Part shown: one piece after another, positions 38,641 through 49,222 of the stretch
How the letters are laid out: each line of letters begins with the position of its first letter
Numbering within the stretch: the first letter of the stretch is position 1
Assembly (NCBI GenBank): GCA_018052455.1
Contig: JAGPNE010000002.1
Location: 62,001 to 126,000 of the forward strand
Length of the DNA stretch: 64,000 bases
Direction: 5' to 3'
Origin: Candidatus Fermentithermobacillaceae bacterium
Lineage (GTDB): Bacteria > Bacillota > Sulfobacillia > Fermentithermobacillales > Fermentithermobacillaceae
Position numbers and translations under genes: made by a program
The notes under the pieces: model-generated
What the model was told of the DNA's origin: nothing
Database searches by the model: none
What the model saw: only the letters and a program-made list of their open reading frames with translations

Positions 38641-39005
38641 TACAACCGCAGAGCAGATTGAAGGTTGCTGATAACACCGGCGCCAGAGAGATTATGTGTA
38701 TAAGGATACTTGGAAGCGGTTTTAGGCGTTATGCAGGTCTAGGGGACGTCATTGTGGCTTCGGTCAAAGAGGCCACGCCCGGAGGCGTTGTCAAGAAGGG
38801 GCAAGTAGTTCGGGCCGTAATTGTTCGGACGAGCACCAATGTTAGGCGTCCCGACGGAACATATATCAAATTCGATGATAATGCGGCGGTCATACTGAAG
38901 GATGCTACTGAACCCCAGGGTACTCGTATTTTCGGCCCTGTGGCTCGGGAACTTAGAGAAAAGCGATTTACCAAAATCGTTTCCCTAGCTCCGGAAGTCA
39001 TATAG
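38637..39005 (+). CDS. rplN: Ribosomal protein L14
   Basis: 122 residues, the standard length, from TTG 38637 nine bases after GGAGG within rpsQ. It shows [20 protein letters not shown] and the C-terminal [23 protein letters not shown] (read with the family in mind). It contacts L19 and the 30S subunit. Confidence 0.98.
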   Translation: MIQPQSRLKVADNTGAREIMCIRILGSGFRRYAGLGDVIVASVKEATPGGVVKKGQVVRAVIVRTSTNVRRPDGTYIKFDDNAAVILKDATEPQGTRIFGPVARELREKRFTKIVSLAPEVI

Positions 39006-39029
39006 CGTCTTGAGAAGGTGGTGGAACTA

Positions 39030-39341
39030 GTGAATATTCGCAAGGGTGACACAGTCCTGGTAATAAGCGGGAAGTACAAGGGTACCAAAGGTACTGTTCT
39101 ACGCGCAATGCCCGGGGAGAACAGGTTGATCGTTGAAAGGGTCAATTTGCAGAAAAAACACCAGAGACCGACTCAGGAGTTACCGCAGGGTGGCATAATC
39201 GAGAGAGAAGGTCCCATTAGCAGATCTGCTGTGATGCTTGTGTGTCCCAAATGTTCGCGACCGACTAGGATTGGATTCACTGTTACTGATGGCGGAAAAC
39301 GTAGAGTCTGCAAAAAATGTGGCGAAGTTATTGACAAGTGA
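39030..39341 (+). CDS. rplX: Ribosomal protein L24
   Basis: 103 residues from GTG 39030, nine bases after GAAGGTGG. The KOW motif is [18 protein letters not shown]. The C-terminal part has a four-cysteine zinc-ribbon-like pattern (CPKCSRPTR ... CKKCGE), which occurs only in part of the family. It overlaps the ribosome binding site of rplE. Confidence 0.96.
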   Translation: MNIRKGDTVLVISGKYKGTKGTVLRAMPGENRLIVERVNLQKKHQRPTQELPQGGIIEREGPISRSAVMLVCPKCSRPTRIGFTVTDGGKRRVCKKCGEVIDK

Positions 39342-39352
39342 GGTCGAGTAAC

Positions 39353-39889
39353 GTGGCGCTTAAGGAACTTTATACTGAAGAAGTAGTCCCTGCCATGGCG
39401 AATGAATTTGGCTACAAGAACATTTTCGAGGTACCGAGAATTGAGAAAGTAGTCATTAATATGGGTGTCGGCGAGGCTACTCAAAATCCAGATGCTCTGG
39501 AAGCCGCGGTTGCTGATCTTACCAGGATTGCGGGTCAGAAGCCTGTTATTACCAGAGCGAAGAGGTCCATTTCTGCCTTTAAGGTAAGAGAAGGCATGAA
39601 TGTGGGATGCAAGGTTACTTTAAGGGGAAAGCGAATGTACGATTTCCTCGAGAAACTGTTCAATGTGGTATTGCCCAGAGTGAGAGACTTCCGCGGAATG
39701 TCACCTGACGGTTTCGACGGCAGAGGCAACTACTCCATGGGACTTAAGGAACAGCTCATTTTCCCTGAAATCGATTACGATCAGGTAACCAAAATACGTG
39801 GTATGAACATTACAATTACCACAACAGCAAAGACAGATGAAGAAGGGCGTTACCTTCTTAGGGCAATGGGTATGCCCTTTAAACGGTAA
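39353..39889 (+). CDS. rplE: Ribosomal protein L5
   Basis: 178 residues from GTG 39353 behind GAGG (39340-39343). It contains [18 protein letters not shown] and, toward the end, the FPEIDYDQV segment. It binds 5S rRNA together with L18. A 15-bp longer frame from GTG 39338 has no ribosome binding site of its own. Confidence 0.97.
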   Translation: MALKELYTEEVVPAMANEFGYKNIFEVPRIEKVVINMGVGEATQNPDALEAAVADLTRIAGQKPVITRAKRSISAFKVREGMNVGCKVTLRGKRMYDFLEKLFNVVLPRVRDFRGMSPDGFDGRGNYSMGLKEQLIFPEIDYDQVTKIRGMNITITTTAKTDEEGRYLLRAMGMPFKR

Positions 39890-39901
39890 GGGGGAGATTT
39901 C

Positions 39902-40087
39902 TTGGCTAGCAAAGCCAAAATAAACAAGGCGATGAAGGAGCCAAAATACTCTACGCAAAGAGTCAACCGATGCAAGATCTGCGGCAGATCTGGCGCCTAC
40001 ATGAGAAAGTTCGGTTTGTGCAGGCACTGTTTCAGAGCGTTGGCCCATCGCGGTGAGATTCCTGGCGTAAAGAAAGCCAGCTGGTAG
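39902..40087 (+). CDS. rpsN: Ribosomal protein S14, zinc-binding type (S14Z)
   Basis: 61 residues from TTG 39902 behind GGGGGAG. The zinc motif CKIC with CRHC is intact, followed by [18 protein letters not shown]. This short zinc form is typical of Gram-positives and Thermus; many bacteria keep a zinc-free paralog elsewhere. Confidence 0.97.
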   Translation: MASKAKINKAMKEPKYSTQRVNRCKICGRSGAYMRKFGLCRHCFRALAHRGEIPGVKKASW

Positions 40088-40101
40088 GAGGGAGATTATA
40101 G

Positions 40102-40497
40102 ATGACACATGATCCTATTGGGGATATGCTTACCAGACTCCGCAACGCCGGCATGGCAAAGCATGATAGGGTAGATGTGCCTTTTTCCAGGACAAAGGAA
40201 CGGATTCTTATGGTTCTCAAAGAACAAGGGTATATCCGAGACTATGAAGTTGTCCAAGGGAAACCGGTTGCACAACTTAGGGTTTACATGAAGTATGGGC
40301 CGGGGAAGACCTGCGCCATTACAGGTATTCGGCAGATATCAAAACCTGGTCTTAGGGTCTATGCGGGTAAAGATGATATTCCGAGAGTTCTGGGAGGGTT
40401 AGGAATAGCTGTCATATCTACGTCCAGAGGAATCATGGACGACAGGGCGGCTCGTAAAGAAGGAGTTGGCGGAGAAGTAGTCTGCTACGTATGGTAG
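40102..40497 (+). CDS. rpsH: Ribosomal protein S8
   Basis: 131 residues with [14 protein letters not shown] at the start and [20 protein letters not shown] near the C-terminus. In E. coli S8 represses the spc operon at the L5 region; a target was not examined here. Confidence 0.98.
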   Translation: MTHDPIGDMLTRLRNAGMAKHDRVDVPFSRTKERILMVLKEQGYIRDYEVVQGKPVAQLRVYMKYGPGKTCAITGIRQISKPGLRVYAGKDDIPRVLGGLGIAVISTSRGIMDDRAARKEGVGGEVVCYVW

Positions 40498-40519
40498 GAA
40501 GGTACAGGAGGGTTTTCAT

Positions 40520-41056
40520 ATGTCGCGAATTGGAACAAAACCCATAAAGATACCCTCAGGGGTTTCTGTAAGCATAGAGGACACTCTGGTTACAGTAAAA
40601 GGCCCCAAGGGGACTTTGAGCAATACTATTCATCCGGATATGCACGTGTATATAGAAGATGATGTTGTCAAGGTAGAAAGGCCGTCTGACGTAAAGAAGC
40701 ACAGGTCGCTTCACGGCCTCACGCGAACCTTGATCGATAACATGGTTGTCGGAGTCACCGAAGGATACGAGAAAGTGCTAGAGATCTCCGGCGTAGGCTA
40801 TAGGGCTGCAAAGTCCGGAGACAAACTGATTCTGAACCTCGGGTTCTCGAAACCGTGTGAAATAGTACCTCCTAAAGGGATCGAGATTGACGTGCCAGCT
40901 CCCAACCAGGTGATAGTGCGTGGAACTGATAAGCAAGTAGTTGGGCAGATTGCGGCGGACATACGGAGATTACGGCCGCCCGAGCCCTATCAAGGGACTG
41001 GAGTCAAGTACGCGGGTGAAGTTATAAAGCGCAAAGTAGTCAAGGGCGCCAAGTAG
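40520..41056 (+). CDS. rplF: Ribosomal protein L6
   Basis: 178 residues with two repeated domains. It begins [16 protein letters not shown] and has the C-terminal [20 protein letters not shown]. It lies near the sarcin-ricin loop and the factor-binding site. Confidence 0.98.
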   Translation: MSRIGTKPIKIPSGVSVSIEDTLVTVKGPKGTLSNTIHPDMHVYIEDDVVKVERPSDVKKHRSLHGLTRTLIDNMVVGVTEGYEKVLEISGVGYRAAKSGDKLILNLGFSKPCEIVPPKGIEIDVPAPNQVIVRGTDKQVVGQIAADIRRLRPPEPYQGTGVKYAGEVIKRKVVKGAK

Positions 41057-41081
41057 CTCTGTGGAGGAGGGAAAACAATCG

Positions 41082-41447
41082 ATGGCTGTTAAGAAGAGAT
41101 CTAATGAAAGAGCTAAGCGCCACTTAAGAGTGAGAAGAAAAGTGGCTGGAACGCCCGAGCGTCCCAGGCTCAACGTATTTAGGAGTTCCAAACATGTATA
41201 TGCCCAGATAATAGATGATGTTAGCCAAAAGACCTTGGTGTCTGCGTCTTCAACCGAACCAGCTTTTAAGGAATTGGGCAAATCCGGAGGCAATATTGAA
41301 GGAGCGGCCGCGGTAGGCAAGTTACTGGCCGCAAGAGCTCTTGAAAAAGATATAAAGAAGGTTGTTTTCGACAGAGGTGGTTACGTTTACCACGGGAGAG
41401 TTAAGGCTCTAGCAGATGGAGCAAGAGAAGGCGGGTTGGATTTCTAA
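41082..41447 (+). CDS. rplR: Ribosomal protein L18
   Basis: 121 residues from ATG 41082; the longer frame from GTG 41061 includes the ribosome binding site GGAGGAGG. It has [18 protein letters not shown] and the C-terminal [20 protein letters not shown]. It binds 5S rRNA. Confidence 0.97.
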   Translation: MAVKKRSNERAKRHLRVRRKVAGTPERPRLNVFRSSKHVYAQIIDDVSQKTLVSASSTEPAFKELGKSGGNIEGAAAVGKLLAARALEKDIKKVVFDRGGYVYHGRVKALADGAREGGLDF

Positions 41448-41463
41448 CATGCGGGGTGATTAT

Positions 41464-42024
41464 TTGTTTGCAATAGACGATTCCAATATGGATGGTTACA
41501 AAAACCAACCTCAAGAGGAGTTGAAGGACCAGGTTGTCACATTTGGTCCTGTCTCTAAGACAGTAAAGGGAGGTCGCAAGCGAAGTTTTAGAGCGCTTGT
41601 GGTCGTTGGAAACGGAAACGGTAAGGTTGGAGCCGGTTTGGGAAAAGCTCAGGATCTTACAGATGCTATTAGAAAAGGTATAGATGATGCCAAAAAGAAC
41701 CTAATTGAAGTACCAATGAATGGTACTACTATTCCCCATGAGGTCATAGGCGAGTTTGGTGCGGGGAAGGTTCTCCTTAGGCCTGCATCACCAGGTACCG
41801 GCATAATTGCAGGACGCGGCGTCAGGCCGGTCATGGAACTCGCCGGAATTCAGGATGTTTTGACCAAATCTCTTGGCTCGTCAAATCCTTACAACGTAGT
41901 ATATGCAACCATTGAGGCACTCAAAAACCTTCGCAGTGCCCGTGAAATAGGTGAGATCCGTGGCTTGGCCAGGAGAAGGGAAAAAGGCGACGAAGCGGAG
42001 GTCGGTTCTAATGGAATTGCATGA
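41464..42024 (+). CDS. rpsE: Ribosomal protein S5
   Basis: 186 residues from TTG 41464, where GGGGTGAT (41453-41460) is at ideal distance; ATG 41449 is the alternative start. It has the double-stranded RNA-binding N-domain ([19 protein letters not shown]) and the C-terminal [18 protein letters not shown]. It contributes to decoding accuracy and mRNA unwinding. Its end overlaps rplO by 14 bases, leaving no room for rpmD. Confidence 0.95.
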   Translation: MFAIDDSNMDGYKNQPQEELKDQVVTFGPVSKTVKGGRKRSFRALVVVGNGNGKVGAGLGKAQDLTDAIRKGIDDAKKNLIEVPMNGTTIPHEVIGEFGAGKVLLRPASPGTGIIAGRGVRPVMELAGIQDVLTKSLGSSNPYNVVYATIEALKNLRSAREIGEIRGLARRREKGDEAEVGSNGIA

Positions 42025-42454
42025 TGTATTATCACCAGTTCCCGGATCGGTCAAGAAACCCAAGAGGAAGGGGCAGGGGTTAGGTTCTGGTACCGGAAAG
42101 ACTGCAGGTCGTGGGCAGAAGGGGCAGAAGTCCAGATCCGGAGGAGTGAAGCCGCCTGGGTTTGAAGGCGGGCAGACGAAACTTGTTAGACGTGTCCCTA
42201 AGAGGGGCTTCAAGAACATATTTGGCAAGGAATATGGCACCGTAAACGTTGGTGAGATTAACGTATTTGAGGATGGAAGCGAGGTAGGCCCAGAAGAATT
42301 GAGGAATGCCGGGCTTATCAGAAGAAATCGGGAATATGTAAAAATACTTGGTGAGGGTGAAATAGACAAGGCTCTTACCGTTACGGCACATGCATTTTCC
42401 GCTTCTGCGAAGGAGAAGATCGAAGCCGCAGGCGGCAGAGCCGAGGTGATATAG
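42011..42454 (+). CDS. rplO: Ribosomal protein L15
   Basis: 147 residues from ATG 42011, nine bases after GGAGG. The Gly-rich basic N-terminal tail ([20 protein letters not shown]) and the C-terminal domain are typical. It begins inside rpsE and ends directly against secY. Confidence 0.97.
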   Translation: MELHDVLSPVPGSVKKPKRKGQGLGSGTGKTAGRGQKGQKSRSGGVKPPGFEGGQTKLVRRVPKRGFKNIFGKEYGTVNVGEINVFEDGSEVGPEELRNAGLIRRNREYVKILGEGEIDKALTVTAHAFSASAKEKIEAAGGRAEVI

Positions 42455-43717
42455 ATGATATCGATGATAAGAAATGCCTGGCGTGTTCCAGACTTAAGGA
42501 GACGAATGCTCTTTACCATGGGTATGCTCGTTGTCTTTAGGGCTGGAGTTGCAGTACCTGTGCCGGGCATTATTCCTGAGGTTATAGCGGACTTGTTTCA
42601 ACAGGGCACCTTGTTTGCTTTTATGGACCTTTTCTCAGGTGGTGCTATGAGGAATTACTCTGTATTTGCGATGAGTATCTATCCTTATATCAATAGCTCC
42701 ATCATCACCCAGCTTCTGACTATGGTTATTCCCAAATGGGAAGACATGTCAAAAGAGGAGGAAGGAAGGCAGAAGCTTCAAGATTACACAAGGTACGGCA
42801 CGGTAATTCTTGCCGCTATACAGGCAACCGGTATGACTTTGGGCATCAGGGCTCAGGGAGCTCTTGTATCGACTTCGATCTGGTTAGTAATAGAGGCTGT
42901 GCTCAGCCTTACCGCCGGCACGGTGTTTCTAATGTGGCTCGGAGAGCTAATTACGGAAAAAGGTATAGGCAACGGTATTTCGCTTTTCATCTTTGGCGGA
43001 ATCGTGTCCGGAATACCAAGAGAACTTGGCACTATCTACGTCTTATTGAAGGCAGGGCAGACCAAATGGTACAATGTGCTGGGATTGCTCCTTATATCTC
43101 TTGGAACACTCATCGCTGTGATTTGGGTTACTGAGGGAGAACGTCGTGTGCCTGTACAGTACTCCAAAAGAGTTGTTGGCAGGAAAATGATGGGTGGCTA
43201 TTCTACCCACATTCCCATACGGATAAACCAAGCAGGCGTTATTCCGGTGATTTTTGCGTCTTCATTGTTGGCTCTTCCGGCTACTTTGGCAACGTTTATC
43301 CAAGCTCCGTGGGCCAAGTCGTTGGCGGCGTTTTTTGACTATTCGCAACCTTGGTATACTGTTATCTATGCTGCTTTGATATTCGGGTTTACGTTTTTCT
43401 ACACATCTATGGTCTTCAACCCAGTAGAAGTAGCAGACAACATAAGAAAATACGGTGGTTTCATCCCAGGTGTCCGAGCAGGACGGCCAACGGCTGATAT
43501 GCTAGGCAGGGTGGTCAATCGAATAACGTTTGTGGGTGCGCTGTTTCTTGCGTTGATTGCGATTTTGCCTAGTTTCATGATGCAGCTAACCGGTCTGTCC
43601 GGTTTCCAAGCACTAAGCGGCACGGCAATGCTAATCGTTATAGGTGTGGCGCTTGAAACTATGAAGCAGATTGAAGCTCAACTAGTAATGCGTCATTATG
43701 ATGGTTTCTTAAAGTGA
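42455..43717 (+). CDS. secY: Preprotein translocase subunit SecY
   Basis: 420 residues with ten membrane helices, the protein-conducting channel. The N-terminus (MISMIRNAWRVPDLRRRML) is followed by the plug helix and the GIGNGISLFIFGGIVSG segment. The cytoplasmic loops that bind SecA and ribosomes include GERRVPVQYSKRVVGRKMMG. It begins at the base after the rplO stop, so the two are coupled. It works with SecE (15298-15513). Confidence 0.98.
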   Translation: MISMIRNAWRVPDLRRRMLFTMGMLVVFRAGVAVPVPGIIPEVIADLFQQGTLFAFMDLFSGGAMRNYSVFAMSIYPYINSSIITQLLTMVIPKWEDMSKEEEGRQKLQDYTRYGTVILAAIQATGMTLGIRAQGALVSTSIWLVIEAVLSLTAGTVFLMWLGELITEKGIGNGISLFIFGGIVSGIPRELGTIYVLLKAGQTKWYNVLGLLLISLGTLIAVIWVTEGERRVPVQYSKRVVGRKMMGGYSTHIPIRINQAGVIPVIFASSLLALPATLATFIQAPWAKSLAAFFDYSQPWYTVIYAALIFGFTFFYTSMVFNPVEVADNIRKYGGFIPGVRAGRPTADMLGRVVNRITFVGALFLALIAILPSFMMQLTGLSGFQALSGTAMLIVIGVALETMKQIEAQLVMRHYDGFLK

Positions 43718-43727
43718 GGAGAGCGTA

Positions 43728-44402
43728 GTGAAACTTTTGTTTTTGGGTCCGCCAGGCGCAGGAAAAGGAACCCAGGCAAAGATAATAGCAGAGAAATTCG
43801 GGTTGCTACATATTGCGCCCGGTGATATCTTCAGGCAAGAGGTCAAAGAAGGCACAGAACTTGGACACCTAGTTGAAGGAATAATGGCTCGAGGTCAACT
43901 AGTTCCTGACGATGTCACAGTGCGAATTATTGAGAAAAGGCTGAACTCGCCGGAGGCTCGGGAAGGCTTTGTCTTGGATGGATTTCCCAGGAATCTAGCT
44001 CAAGCGGAAGCGCTCAGGTCTATGCTCGAGGAGAAGGGAGAGCAGCTCGACCTAGTGATAGATTTGCTTGTTCCTGAAGAGGAACTGCTAGAGCGGTCAA
44101 GGACACGCAGGGTTTGCTCCAAATGTGGCAAACCTTACAATCTGAAACTGGATCCGCCCAAAGTAGAGGGCAAATGTGATGTTTGCGGCGGCGACCTTGC
44201 GACTCGCCAAGATGACAAAGAAGACACTGTTAGGGAACGCTTTAGAGTGTATCATGAGGAAACCGAGCCATTGCGTGAATACTATAGGAAATTTGGAATT
44301 CTTGTGTCTATAGACGGCTGTGGTGAAGTGGAATGCGTGTGCGACCGAGTCATCGCATCCCTCTCAGACAGAGGACTAATTAGGGAAGCGATAGAGGAAT
44401 GA
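43728..44402 (+). CDS. adk: Adenylate kinase
   Basis: 224 residues from GTG 43728. The P-loop is GPPGAGKGT (7-15), and the LID domain has a four-cysteine zinc site (CSKCGK ... CDVCGG), as in Gram-positive enzymes. It interconverts AMP, ADP and ATP. Its stop overlaps the map start (ATGA). Confidence 0.97.
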   Translation: MKLLFLGPPGAGKGTQAKIIAEKFGLLHIAPGDIFRQEVKEGTELGHLVEGIMARGQLVPDDVTVRIIEKRLNSPEAREGFVLDGFPRNLAQAEALRSMLEEKGEQLDLVIDLLVPEEELLERSRTRRVCSKCGKPYNLKLDPPKVEGKCDVCGGDLATRQDDKEDTVRERFRVYHEETEPLREYYRKFGILVSIDGCGEVECVCDRVIASLSDRGLIREAIEE

Positions 44403-45142
44403 TTGTTCTTAAGACTCGAGAGGACCTGTCTATTATGCGTATGGCCGGGCAGATTGCGGGACAGTGTCTGGCCATGGTCGGCGAGATGATAAGGCCTGGG
44501 GTTTGCACGCGAGACCTTGATAGGGCAGCGGAAGACTTCATAAGGAGTAGGGGTGCTATTCCAACTTTTAAGGGTTATAATGGATTTCCGTGTTCTTTAT
44601 GTACGTCAATTAACGAAGTAGTTGTACACGGTGTACCCGGAGACTCAAGGTTGGAAGAAGGAGACATTATAGCCATAGATGTAGGAGCTACCTTCCAGGG
44701 ATTTGTAGGGGATACCGCGGCTACTTTTCCTGTAGGTGCTGTTTCCGGGGACGCCCTTCAGCTTATTCGGATCACTAAAGAGGCTCTTTACACAGGAATT
44801 GAAGCCGCCCAGGCAGGTGCTCACATTGGTGACATTGGGCATGCGATCGAGGGATTTGTTAGGAAGCATGGGTACAACGTGGTCAAAGAATACGCAGGCC
44901 ACGGCGTAGGGAGATCTATGCATGAGGACCCAATCGTTCCTAATTATGGTAGACCAAAAACGGGACCTGTTCTGCGCCCTGGTATGGTTATAGCTATTGA
45001 GCCTATGGTCAATATTGGTGGTTCTGAAGTCATTACCTATCCAGACATGCATGTCGTAACGAGAGACGGCTCACTGTCAGCTCATTTTGAGCATACTGTG
45101 GCCATTACTGAAGAAGGACCTGTGCGTCTGACTGAAGTTTAG
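44399..45142 (+). CDS. map: Methionine aminopeptidase, type I
   Basis: 247 residues. The metal-binding pattern is present: Asp in AIDVGATFQGFVGDTAATF (two aspartates), His in GHGVGRSMHEDP, Glu in IEPMV, and a C-terminal Glu near FEHTVAITEEG. It removes the initiator methionine after deformylation. It is translationally coupled to adk. Confidence 0.97.
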   Translation: MIVLKTREDLSIMRMAGQIAGQCLAMVGEMIRPGVCTRDLDRAAEDFIRSRGAIPTFKGYNGFPCSLCTSINEVVVHGVPGDSRLEEGDIIAIDVGATFQGFVGDTAATFPVGAVSGDALQLIRITKEALYTGIEAAQAGAHIGDIGHAIEGFVRKHGYNVVKEYAGHGVGRSMHEDPIVPNYGRPKTGPVLRPGMVIAIEPMVNIGGSEVITYPDMHVVTRDGSLSAHFEHTVAITEEGPVRLTEV

Positions 45143-45189
45143 CGTAGTTTTGGGATTACTGGTAATTTATATTAATGAGGGGGAATAAC

Positions 45190-45408
45190 ATGCCGAAACA
45201 AGACAGCATTGAGGTAGAAGGCAGAGTAATAGAGCCGCTTCCCAATGCCATGTTTCGGGTAGAGGTTGAAGGTGGGCATGTAGTTTTGGCTCATATCTCT
45301 GGGAAGATGAGGATCAATTTTATCAAGATCCTTCCAGGGGACAAGGTACTTGTAGAGCTGAGCCCATATGACCTTACCCGCGGCAGAATTGTCCGTCGTC
45401 TTAAGTGA
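45190..45408 (+). CDS. infA: Translation initiation factor IF-1
   Basis: 72 residues, the standard length, from ATG 45190 behind AGGGGG; an in-frame ATG at 45175 lacks a site. It is an OB fold with [20 protein letters not shown] and the C-terminal [13 protein letters not shown]. It binds the 30S A site. Confidence 0.97.
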   Translation: MPKQDSIEVEGRVIEPLPNAMFRVEVEGGHVVLAHISGKMRINFIKILPGDKVLVELSPYDLTRGRIVRRLK

Positions 45409-45453
45409 GGACAAAGGGATATCTTCCTTTTTAAGAAAGAGGGGGTTACTCAT

Positions 45454-45567
45454 ATGAAGGTACGGCCTTCTGTGAAAAAGATGTGCGATAAGTGCCGTGT
45501 GATTAGGCGTCACGGCCGAGTTATGGTGCTTTGCCCTAATCCAAAGCACAAACAGAGACAGGGTTGA
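45454..45567 (+). CDS. rpmJ: Ribosomal protein L36
   Basis: 37 residues. The zinc ligands Cys11, Cys14, Cys27 and His32 are all present (CDKC ... CPNPKH). GAGGGGG lies about 8 bases before the ATG. The place between infA and rpsM is the usual one. Confidence 0.96.
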   Translation: MKVRPSVKKMCDKCRVIRRHGRVMVLCPNPKHKQRQG

Positions 45568-45583
45568 CTGGGGGTGAGATTAT

Positions 45584-45955
45584 ATGGCTCGTATAGCAGG
45601 CGTCGATTTGCCTAGAGATAAAAAGGTTTTTGCGGCCCTCCCATACATCTACGGTATTGGACCGACTCGTGCCAAGGAGATTCTGGAGTCTACCGGGGTC
45701 GATCCGGATACTCGCGTGCGAGATCTTACCGAGGAGGAAGTAGCGCGCATTAGGGACTTTATTGACAATAACTATAAGGTTGAAGGCGATCTGAGGATGG
45801 AAGAGCAACTCAATGTTAAGCGCCTAGTCGACCTTGGAACATATAGAGGCCTAAGGCATAGACGAGGGTTGCCGGTTCGAGGCCAAAGAACTCAGACAAA
45901 TGCGCGTACGCGTAAGGGTCCGAAGAAAACCGTCGGCGTGCGGCGCAAAAAATAG
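45584..45955 (+). CDS. rpsM: Ribosomal protein S13
   Basis: 123 residues with [18 protein letters not shown] and the C-terminal basic tail [19 protein letters not shown]. It forms intersubunit bridges and contacts P-site tRNA. First gene of the alpha cluster. Confidence 0.98.
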   Translation: MARIAGVDLPRDKKVFAALPYIYGIGPTRAKEILESTGVDPDTRVRDLTEEEVARIRDFIDNNYKVEGDLRMEEQLNVKRLVDLGTYRGLRHRRGLPVRGQRTQTNARTRKGPKKTVGVRRKK

Positions 45956-45978
45956 AATTCAAGGAGGCTAGATAGGAC

Positions 45979-46368
45979 TTGGCCAAACGGAAAGAAAGAG
46001 TAAGAAGAAAGGAAAAGCGTGTCGTCGAAAGAGGCGTGGCTCACATAAAATCCACGTTCAATAATACTATCGTGACCATAACTGATCAAAATGGCGGTGC
46101 GGTTTCTTGGGCTTCTGCCGGAAAGCAGGGTTTCAAGGGCTCCAGAAAAAGCACGCCTTTCGCAGCGCAGCTCGCGGCCGAATCAGCGGCAAAAGAGGCG
46201 CTTGATGTGGGCATGAGAGAAGTGGAAGTATGTGTAAAGGGACCGGGTTCAGGGAGAGAAGCGGCTATTCGCGCTTTGCAGGCCGCAGGTCTTGAGGTGA
46301 CTGTAATCAAGGATGTTACTCCTGTTCCACATAACGGATGCCGTCCGCCGAAGCGGCGAAGAGTTTGA
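45979..46368 (+). CDS. rpsK: Ribosomal protein S11
   Basis: 129 residues from TTG 45979. It shows [18 protein letters not shown] and the C-terminal [17 protein letters not shown]. It lies in the platform near the E site. Confidence 0.98.
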   Translation: MAKRKERVRRKEKRVVERGVAHIKSTFNNTIVTITDQNGGAVSWASAGKQGFKGSRKSTPFAAQLAAESAAKEALDVGMREVEVCVKGPGSGREAAIRALQAAGLEVTVIKDVTPVPHNGCRPPKRRRV

Positions 46369-46380
46369 GGGAGGCCAAAA

Positions 46381-47001
46381 ATGAGTAGATATACGGGACC
46401 AGTTTGCAAACTATGCAGACGAGAAGGTCAGAAGCTGTACCTTAAAGGTGATAAGTGCTATACAAAGTGCACTCTGGAAAAGCGACCTATGCCTCCAGGG
46501 ATGCATACTAGGACGAGACGTGCAAGTGAGTATGGTTTGCAGCTTAGAGAGAAGCAAAAAGCAAGGAGATTTTACGGAGTAGGCGAAAGCCAGTTCCGAT
46601 TGTATTTCAAACAAGCTGTAAAGGTTAGAGGTGTAACGGGTCAGACCCTTATGCAGAACCTCGAAAGACGGCTTGACAACGTAGTTTACAGGGCAGGGTT
46701 TGCCAGATCAAGGAATGAGGCGCGGCAGATCGTAAATCACGGTCATGTGGCGGTCAACGGGCGCAAAGTCGATATTCCATCATATCTCGTAAGTCCTGGA
46801 GATGAGATTTCTATTAGGCCTAGGTCTCTGAAAATGGAGAGGTTCAAATCCATGGCCGAGTACCTTGCAGATTACACTCCACCTGCCTGGATCTCGCTAG
46901 ATCCTCAGAACTGGAAGTGTGTGTTTGTGAGATTACCCGAGAGGGACGAAATCGATGTTCCTGTGGATGAGCGGTTTATTGTTGAGCTTTACTCCAAGTA
47001 G
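46381..47001 (+). CDS. rpsD: Ribosomal protein S4
   Basis: 206 residues, the zinc-type S4 with cysteines in GPVCKLCRREG and KCYTKCTLEKR. The S4 RNA-binding domain lies around LERRLDNVVYRAGFARSR and HGHVAVNGRKVDIPS. It organises the 5' domain of 16S rRNA. Confidence 0.98.
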   Translation: MSRYTGPVCKLCRREGQKLYLKGDKCYTKCTLEKRPMPPGMHTRTRRASEYGLQLREKQKARRFYGVGESQFRLYFKQAVKVRGVTGQTLMQNLERRLDNVVYRAGFARSRNEARQIVNHGHVAVNGRKVDIPSYLVSPGDEISIRPRSLKMERFKSMAEYLADYTPPAWISLDPQNWKCVFVRLPERDEIDVPVDERFIVELYSK

Positions 47002-47042
47002 TTGTTCAAGGAAAGTGTGTTAAACAAAGGGGGGCTCACATA

Positions 47043-47993
47043 TTGTTCGACTTGATCGAGCCAAGAATTCAATGCGAGGAAATCTCGCCTGACAAGAAAT
47101 ACGGGCGGTTTGTCGTGGAACCCTTGGAAGAAGGATACGGTGTTACTTTGGGCAATTCGTTGCGGCGAGTTCTGCTGTCATCGCTTCCTGGTGCTGCTGT
47201 TACTAGGGTAAGGATAGATGGGGTGCTCCACGAATTTGCTACCATACCCGGACTCAGAGAAGATGTAACCGATCTCATACTCAACATCAAAGAATTGGTT
47301 TTCAAATTGCACAGTCCTGGGGCGAAATATGCCCGTATCGATAAAGAGGGGCCGGCGATTATTACGGGGCATGACATCATTTCAGATCCTGATATTGAGG
47401 TCATTAATCCAGATACGCATATTGCGGAGTTGGATGAAGGTGGCAGGCTCTTTTTGGAGCTGACAGTTGAAGACGGACGTGGATATGTTACTCAAGATGA
47501 CAATAAGGGCGTAAATCAACCTATAGGCGTCATAGCTATAGACTCGCGGTTCACGCCGATTACTAAAGTCAATTTCCAGGTGGAAGATACCCGTGTTGGG
47601 CAAAGGACGGACTATGACAAACTGACTCTTGAAGTCTGGACAGACGGAAGCCTTAGGGCCGATGAAGCTGTTGAAACTGCCGCGGGCATACTAATCAGCC
47701 ATCTCGAGCTTTTCCGCAACATCTCAGTCGATATGGAAGAAGATGTTGTTGAAGACGAATTCGAGGAGAAGTCGGAATTTGAAAAACTCCTCGAAATGCC
47801 TGTGGAAGAACTGGAACTCTCGATGAGGGCGTACAACTGCCTCAAAAGAGCCGATATAGACACGGTTGGGCAGCTCATACAAAAAACCGAACAAGAGATT
47901 TCCAAGGTTAGAAACATGGGTAAAAAGTCCCTCGAAGAGGTAAAAACGAAGCTGGCTGAACTAGGGTTAGCTTTCCGCCTAGAAGAGGAATGA
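47043..47993 (+). CDS. rpoA: RNA polymerase alpha subunit
   Basis: 316 residues from TTG 47043 behind AAAGGGGGG. The N-terminal dimerisation domain carries [20 protein letters not shown]. The C-terminal domain (about 240-316) has the helix-hairpin-helix [19 protein letters not shown], which contacts UP elements and activators. Confidence 0.98.
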   Translation: MFDLIEPRIQCEEISPDKKYGRFVVEPLEEGYGVTLGNSLRRVLLSSLPGAAVTRVRIDGVLHEFATIPGLREDVTDLILNIKELVFKLHSPGAKYARIDKEGPAIITGHDIISDPDIEVINPDTHIAELDEGGRLFLELTVEDGRGYVTQDDNKGVNQPIGVIAIDSRFTPITKVNFQVEDTRVGQRTDYDKLTLEVWTDGSLRADEAVETAAGILISHLELFRNISVDMEEDVVEDEFEEKSEFEKLLEMPVEELELSMRAYNCLKRADIDTVGQLIQKTEQEISKVRNMGKKSLEEVKTKLAELGLAFRLEEE

Positions 47994-48006
47994 GGGGGAG
48001 ACGAAG

Positions 48007-48357
48007 TTGGGTTATTCACGATTTGACAGGCCTACTGCGCAACGCAAGGCGCTCCTTCGCGGGCTTGTAACGTCGCTGTTGGAGAACGAACGAATAGAGA
48101 CTACTCTTGCAAAGGCCAAAGAATTACAGCCTATTGCTGAGAAGATGATTACCATTGCAAAGAAAGATACGCTTGCGGCTAGGCGACAGGCGCTTGCATA
48201 TATAACTGACGAGGATACAGTGACGAAACTGTTTGAGACAATAGGACCTAGATACGCACACCGCCAAGGCGGCTATACCAGAATAATCCAAACCGGCCAG
48301 CGAAGGGGAGACGGTTCTCCTATGGCTATATTGGAGCTCGTTGAGCCAGAGAAATAG
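48007..48357 (+). CDS. rplQ: Ribosomal protein L17
   Basis: 116 residues from TTG 48007 behind GAGGGGGAG. The family's start, [19 protein letters not shown], and the C-terminal [20 protein letters not shown] are present. It is a tunnel-exit protein. It is immediately followed by the ECF transporter genes. Confidence 0.98.
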   Translation: MGYSRFDRPTAQRKALLRGLVTSLLENERIETTLAKAKELQPIAEKMITIAKKDTLAARRQALAYITDEDTVTKLFETIGPRYAHRQGGYTRIIQTGQRRGDGSPMAILELVEPEK

Positions 48358-48373
48358 AAGGTTGAATGGAACA

Positions 48374-49222
48374 ATGAATGTAGATGCCAGTCGTATTGAG
48401 ATCAAGGGTTTAACCCACACTTACCAGGTGGACGAGTCACATAGCGTAATGGCTCTATCTGGGGTTGACCTTGCCATAGACGAGGGAGAGTTCTTAGTAA
48501 TCTTAGGGCCCAACGGTTCAGGGAAATCTACTTTGGCTAAGCATCTAAATGCTCTTCTGCTGCCGGATGAGGGAGATGTCTGGGTTTTTGGGATGAACAC
48601 AAAAAATCCTGAGTTCACGTGGGAGATCAGGAAGAATGCTGGTATGGTGTTTCAGAACCCTGATAACCAGCTTGTGGCTACTGTTGTTGAAGAGGACGTG
48701 GCATTTGGCCCTGAGAATCTGGGCGTTGAGCCGAAAGAGATTAGAGAAAGGGTGGCGCGGGCGCTTGAGTCTGTAGGGATGACCAAGTTTGCCCATCATG
48801 CACCACATTTTCTATCCGGAGGCCAGAAACAAAGAGTCGCTATCGCCGGAATACTTGCTATGGAGCCAAAGTGCGTGATTCTCGATGAGCCTACCGCGAT
48901 GCTTGATCCTATCGGCAGAGAAGAAGTAATGGAAACCATTACTAGGCTTAACCGGGAGATGGGAATAACAATTGTCCACATAACCCACTACATGGATGAA
49001 GCCTTGTACGCCGACAGGGTCGTAGTGATGAATGAAGGGAAGATCGTAATGCAAGGAACTCCAAGGGAAGTCTTTGAAGAGGAAGAGACTCTGTCCGCCC
49101 TTGGACTCGATGTTCCGCCTGTAGGTAAACTTGCCCATATGCTGGCTTCTAGCGGTATTGGAATAGATCCGGGAGCACTCAATGTAGATGAACTGGTGGA
49201 TGAATTATGTCAATTGAAGTAA
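48374..49222 (+). CDS. ecfA1: Energy-coupling factor transporter ATPase EcfA1
   Basis: 282 residues from ATG 48374. Walker A is GPNGSGKST, the signature LSGGQKQR, Walker [14 protein letters not shown], and the Q-loop region [20 protein letters not shown] carries the marks of EcfA1. Together with EcfA2 and EcfT it powers uptake of vitamins and metals through separate S components. No S component is in this window, so it is a group II shared module. The frame overlaps rplQ further upstream, and the ribosome binding site is weak. Confidence 0.95.
   Translation: MNVDASRIEIKGLTHTYQVDESHSVMALSGVDLAIDEGEFLVILGPNGSGKSTLAKHLNALLLPDEGDVWVFGMNTKNPEFTWEIRKNAGMVFQNPDNQLVATVVEEDVAFGPENLGVEPKEIRERVARALESVGMTKFAHHAPHFLSGGQKQRVAIAGILAMEPKCVILDEPTAMLDPIGREEVMETITRLNREMGITIVHITHYMDEALYADRVVVMNEGKIVMQGTPREVFEEEETLSALGLDVPPVGKLAHMLASSGIGIDPGALNVDELVDELCQLK

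Noticed and set aside
42000-42454. Possible hidden rpmD in another frame between rpsE and rplO
   Set aside because: The two genes overlap and no L30-like sequence is present in other frames.
41881-42570. 229-codon minus-strand frame across rpsE, rplO and secY
   Set aside because: Antisense shadow, proline- and serine-rich, crossing three well-supported genes.
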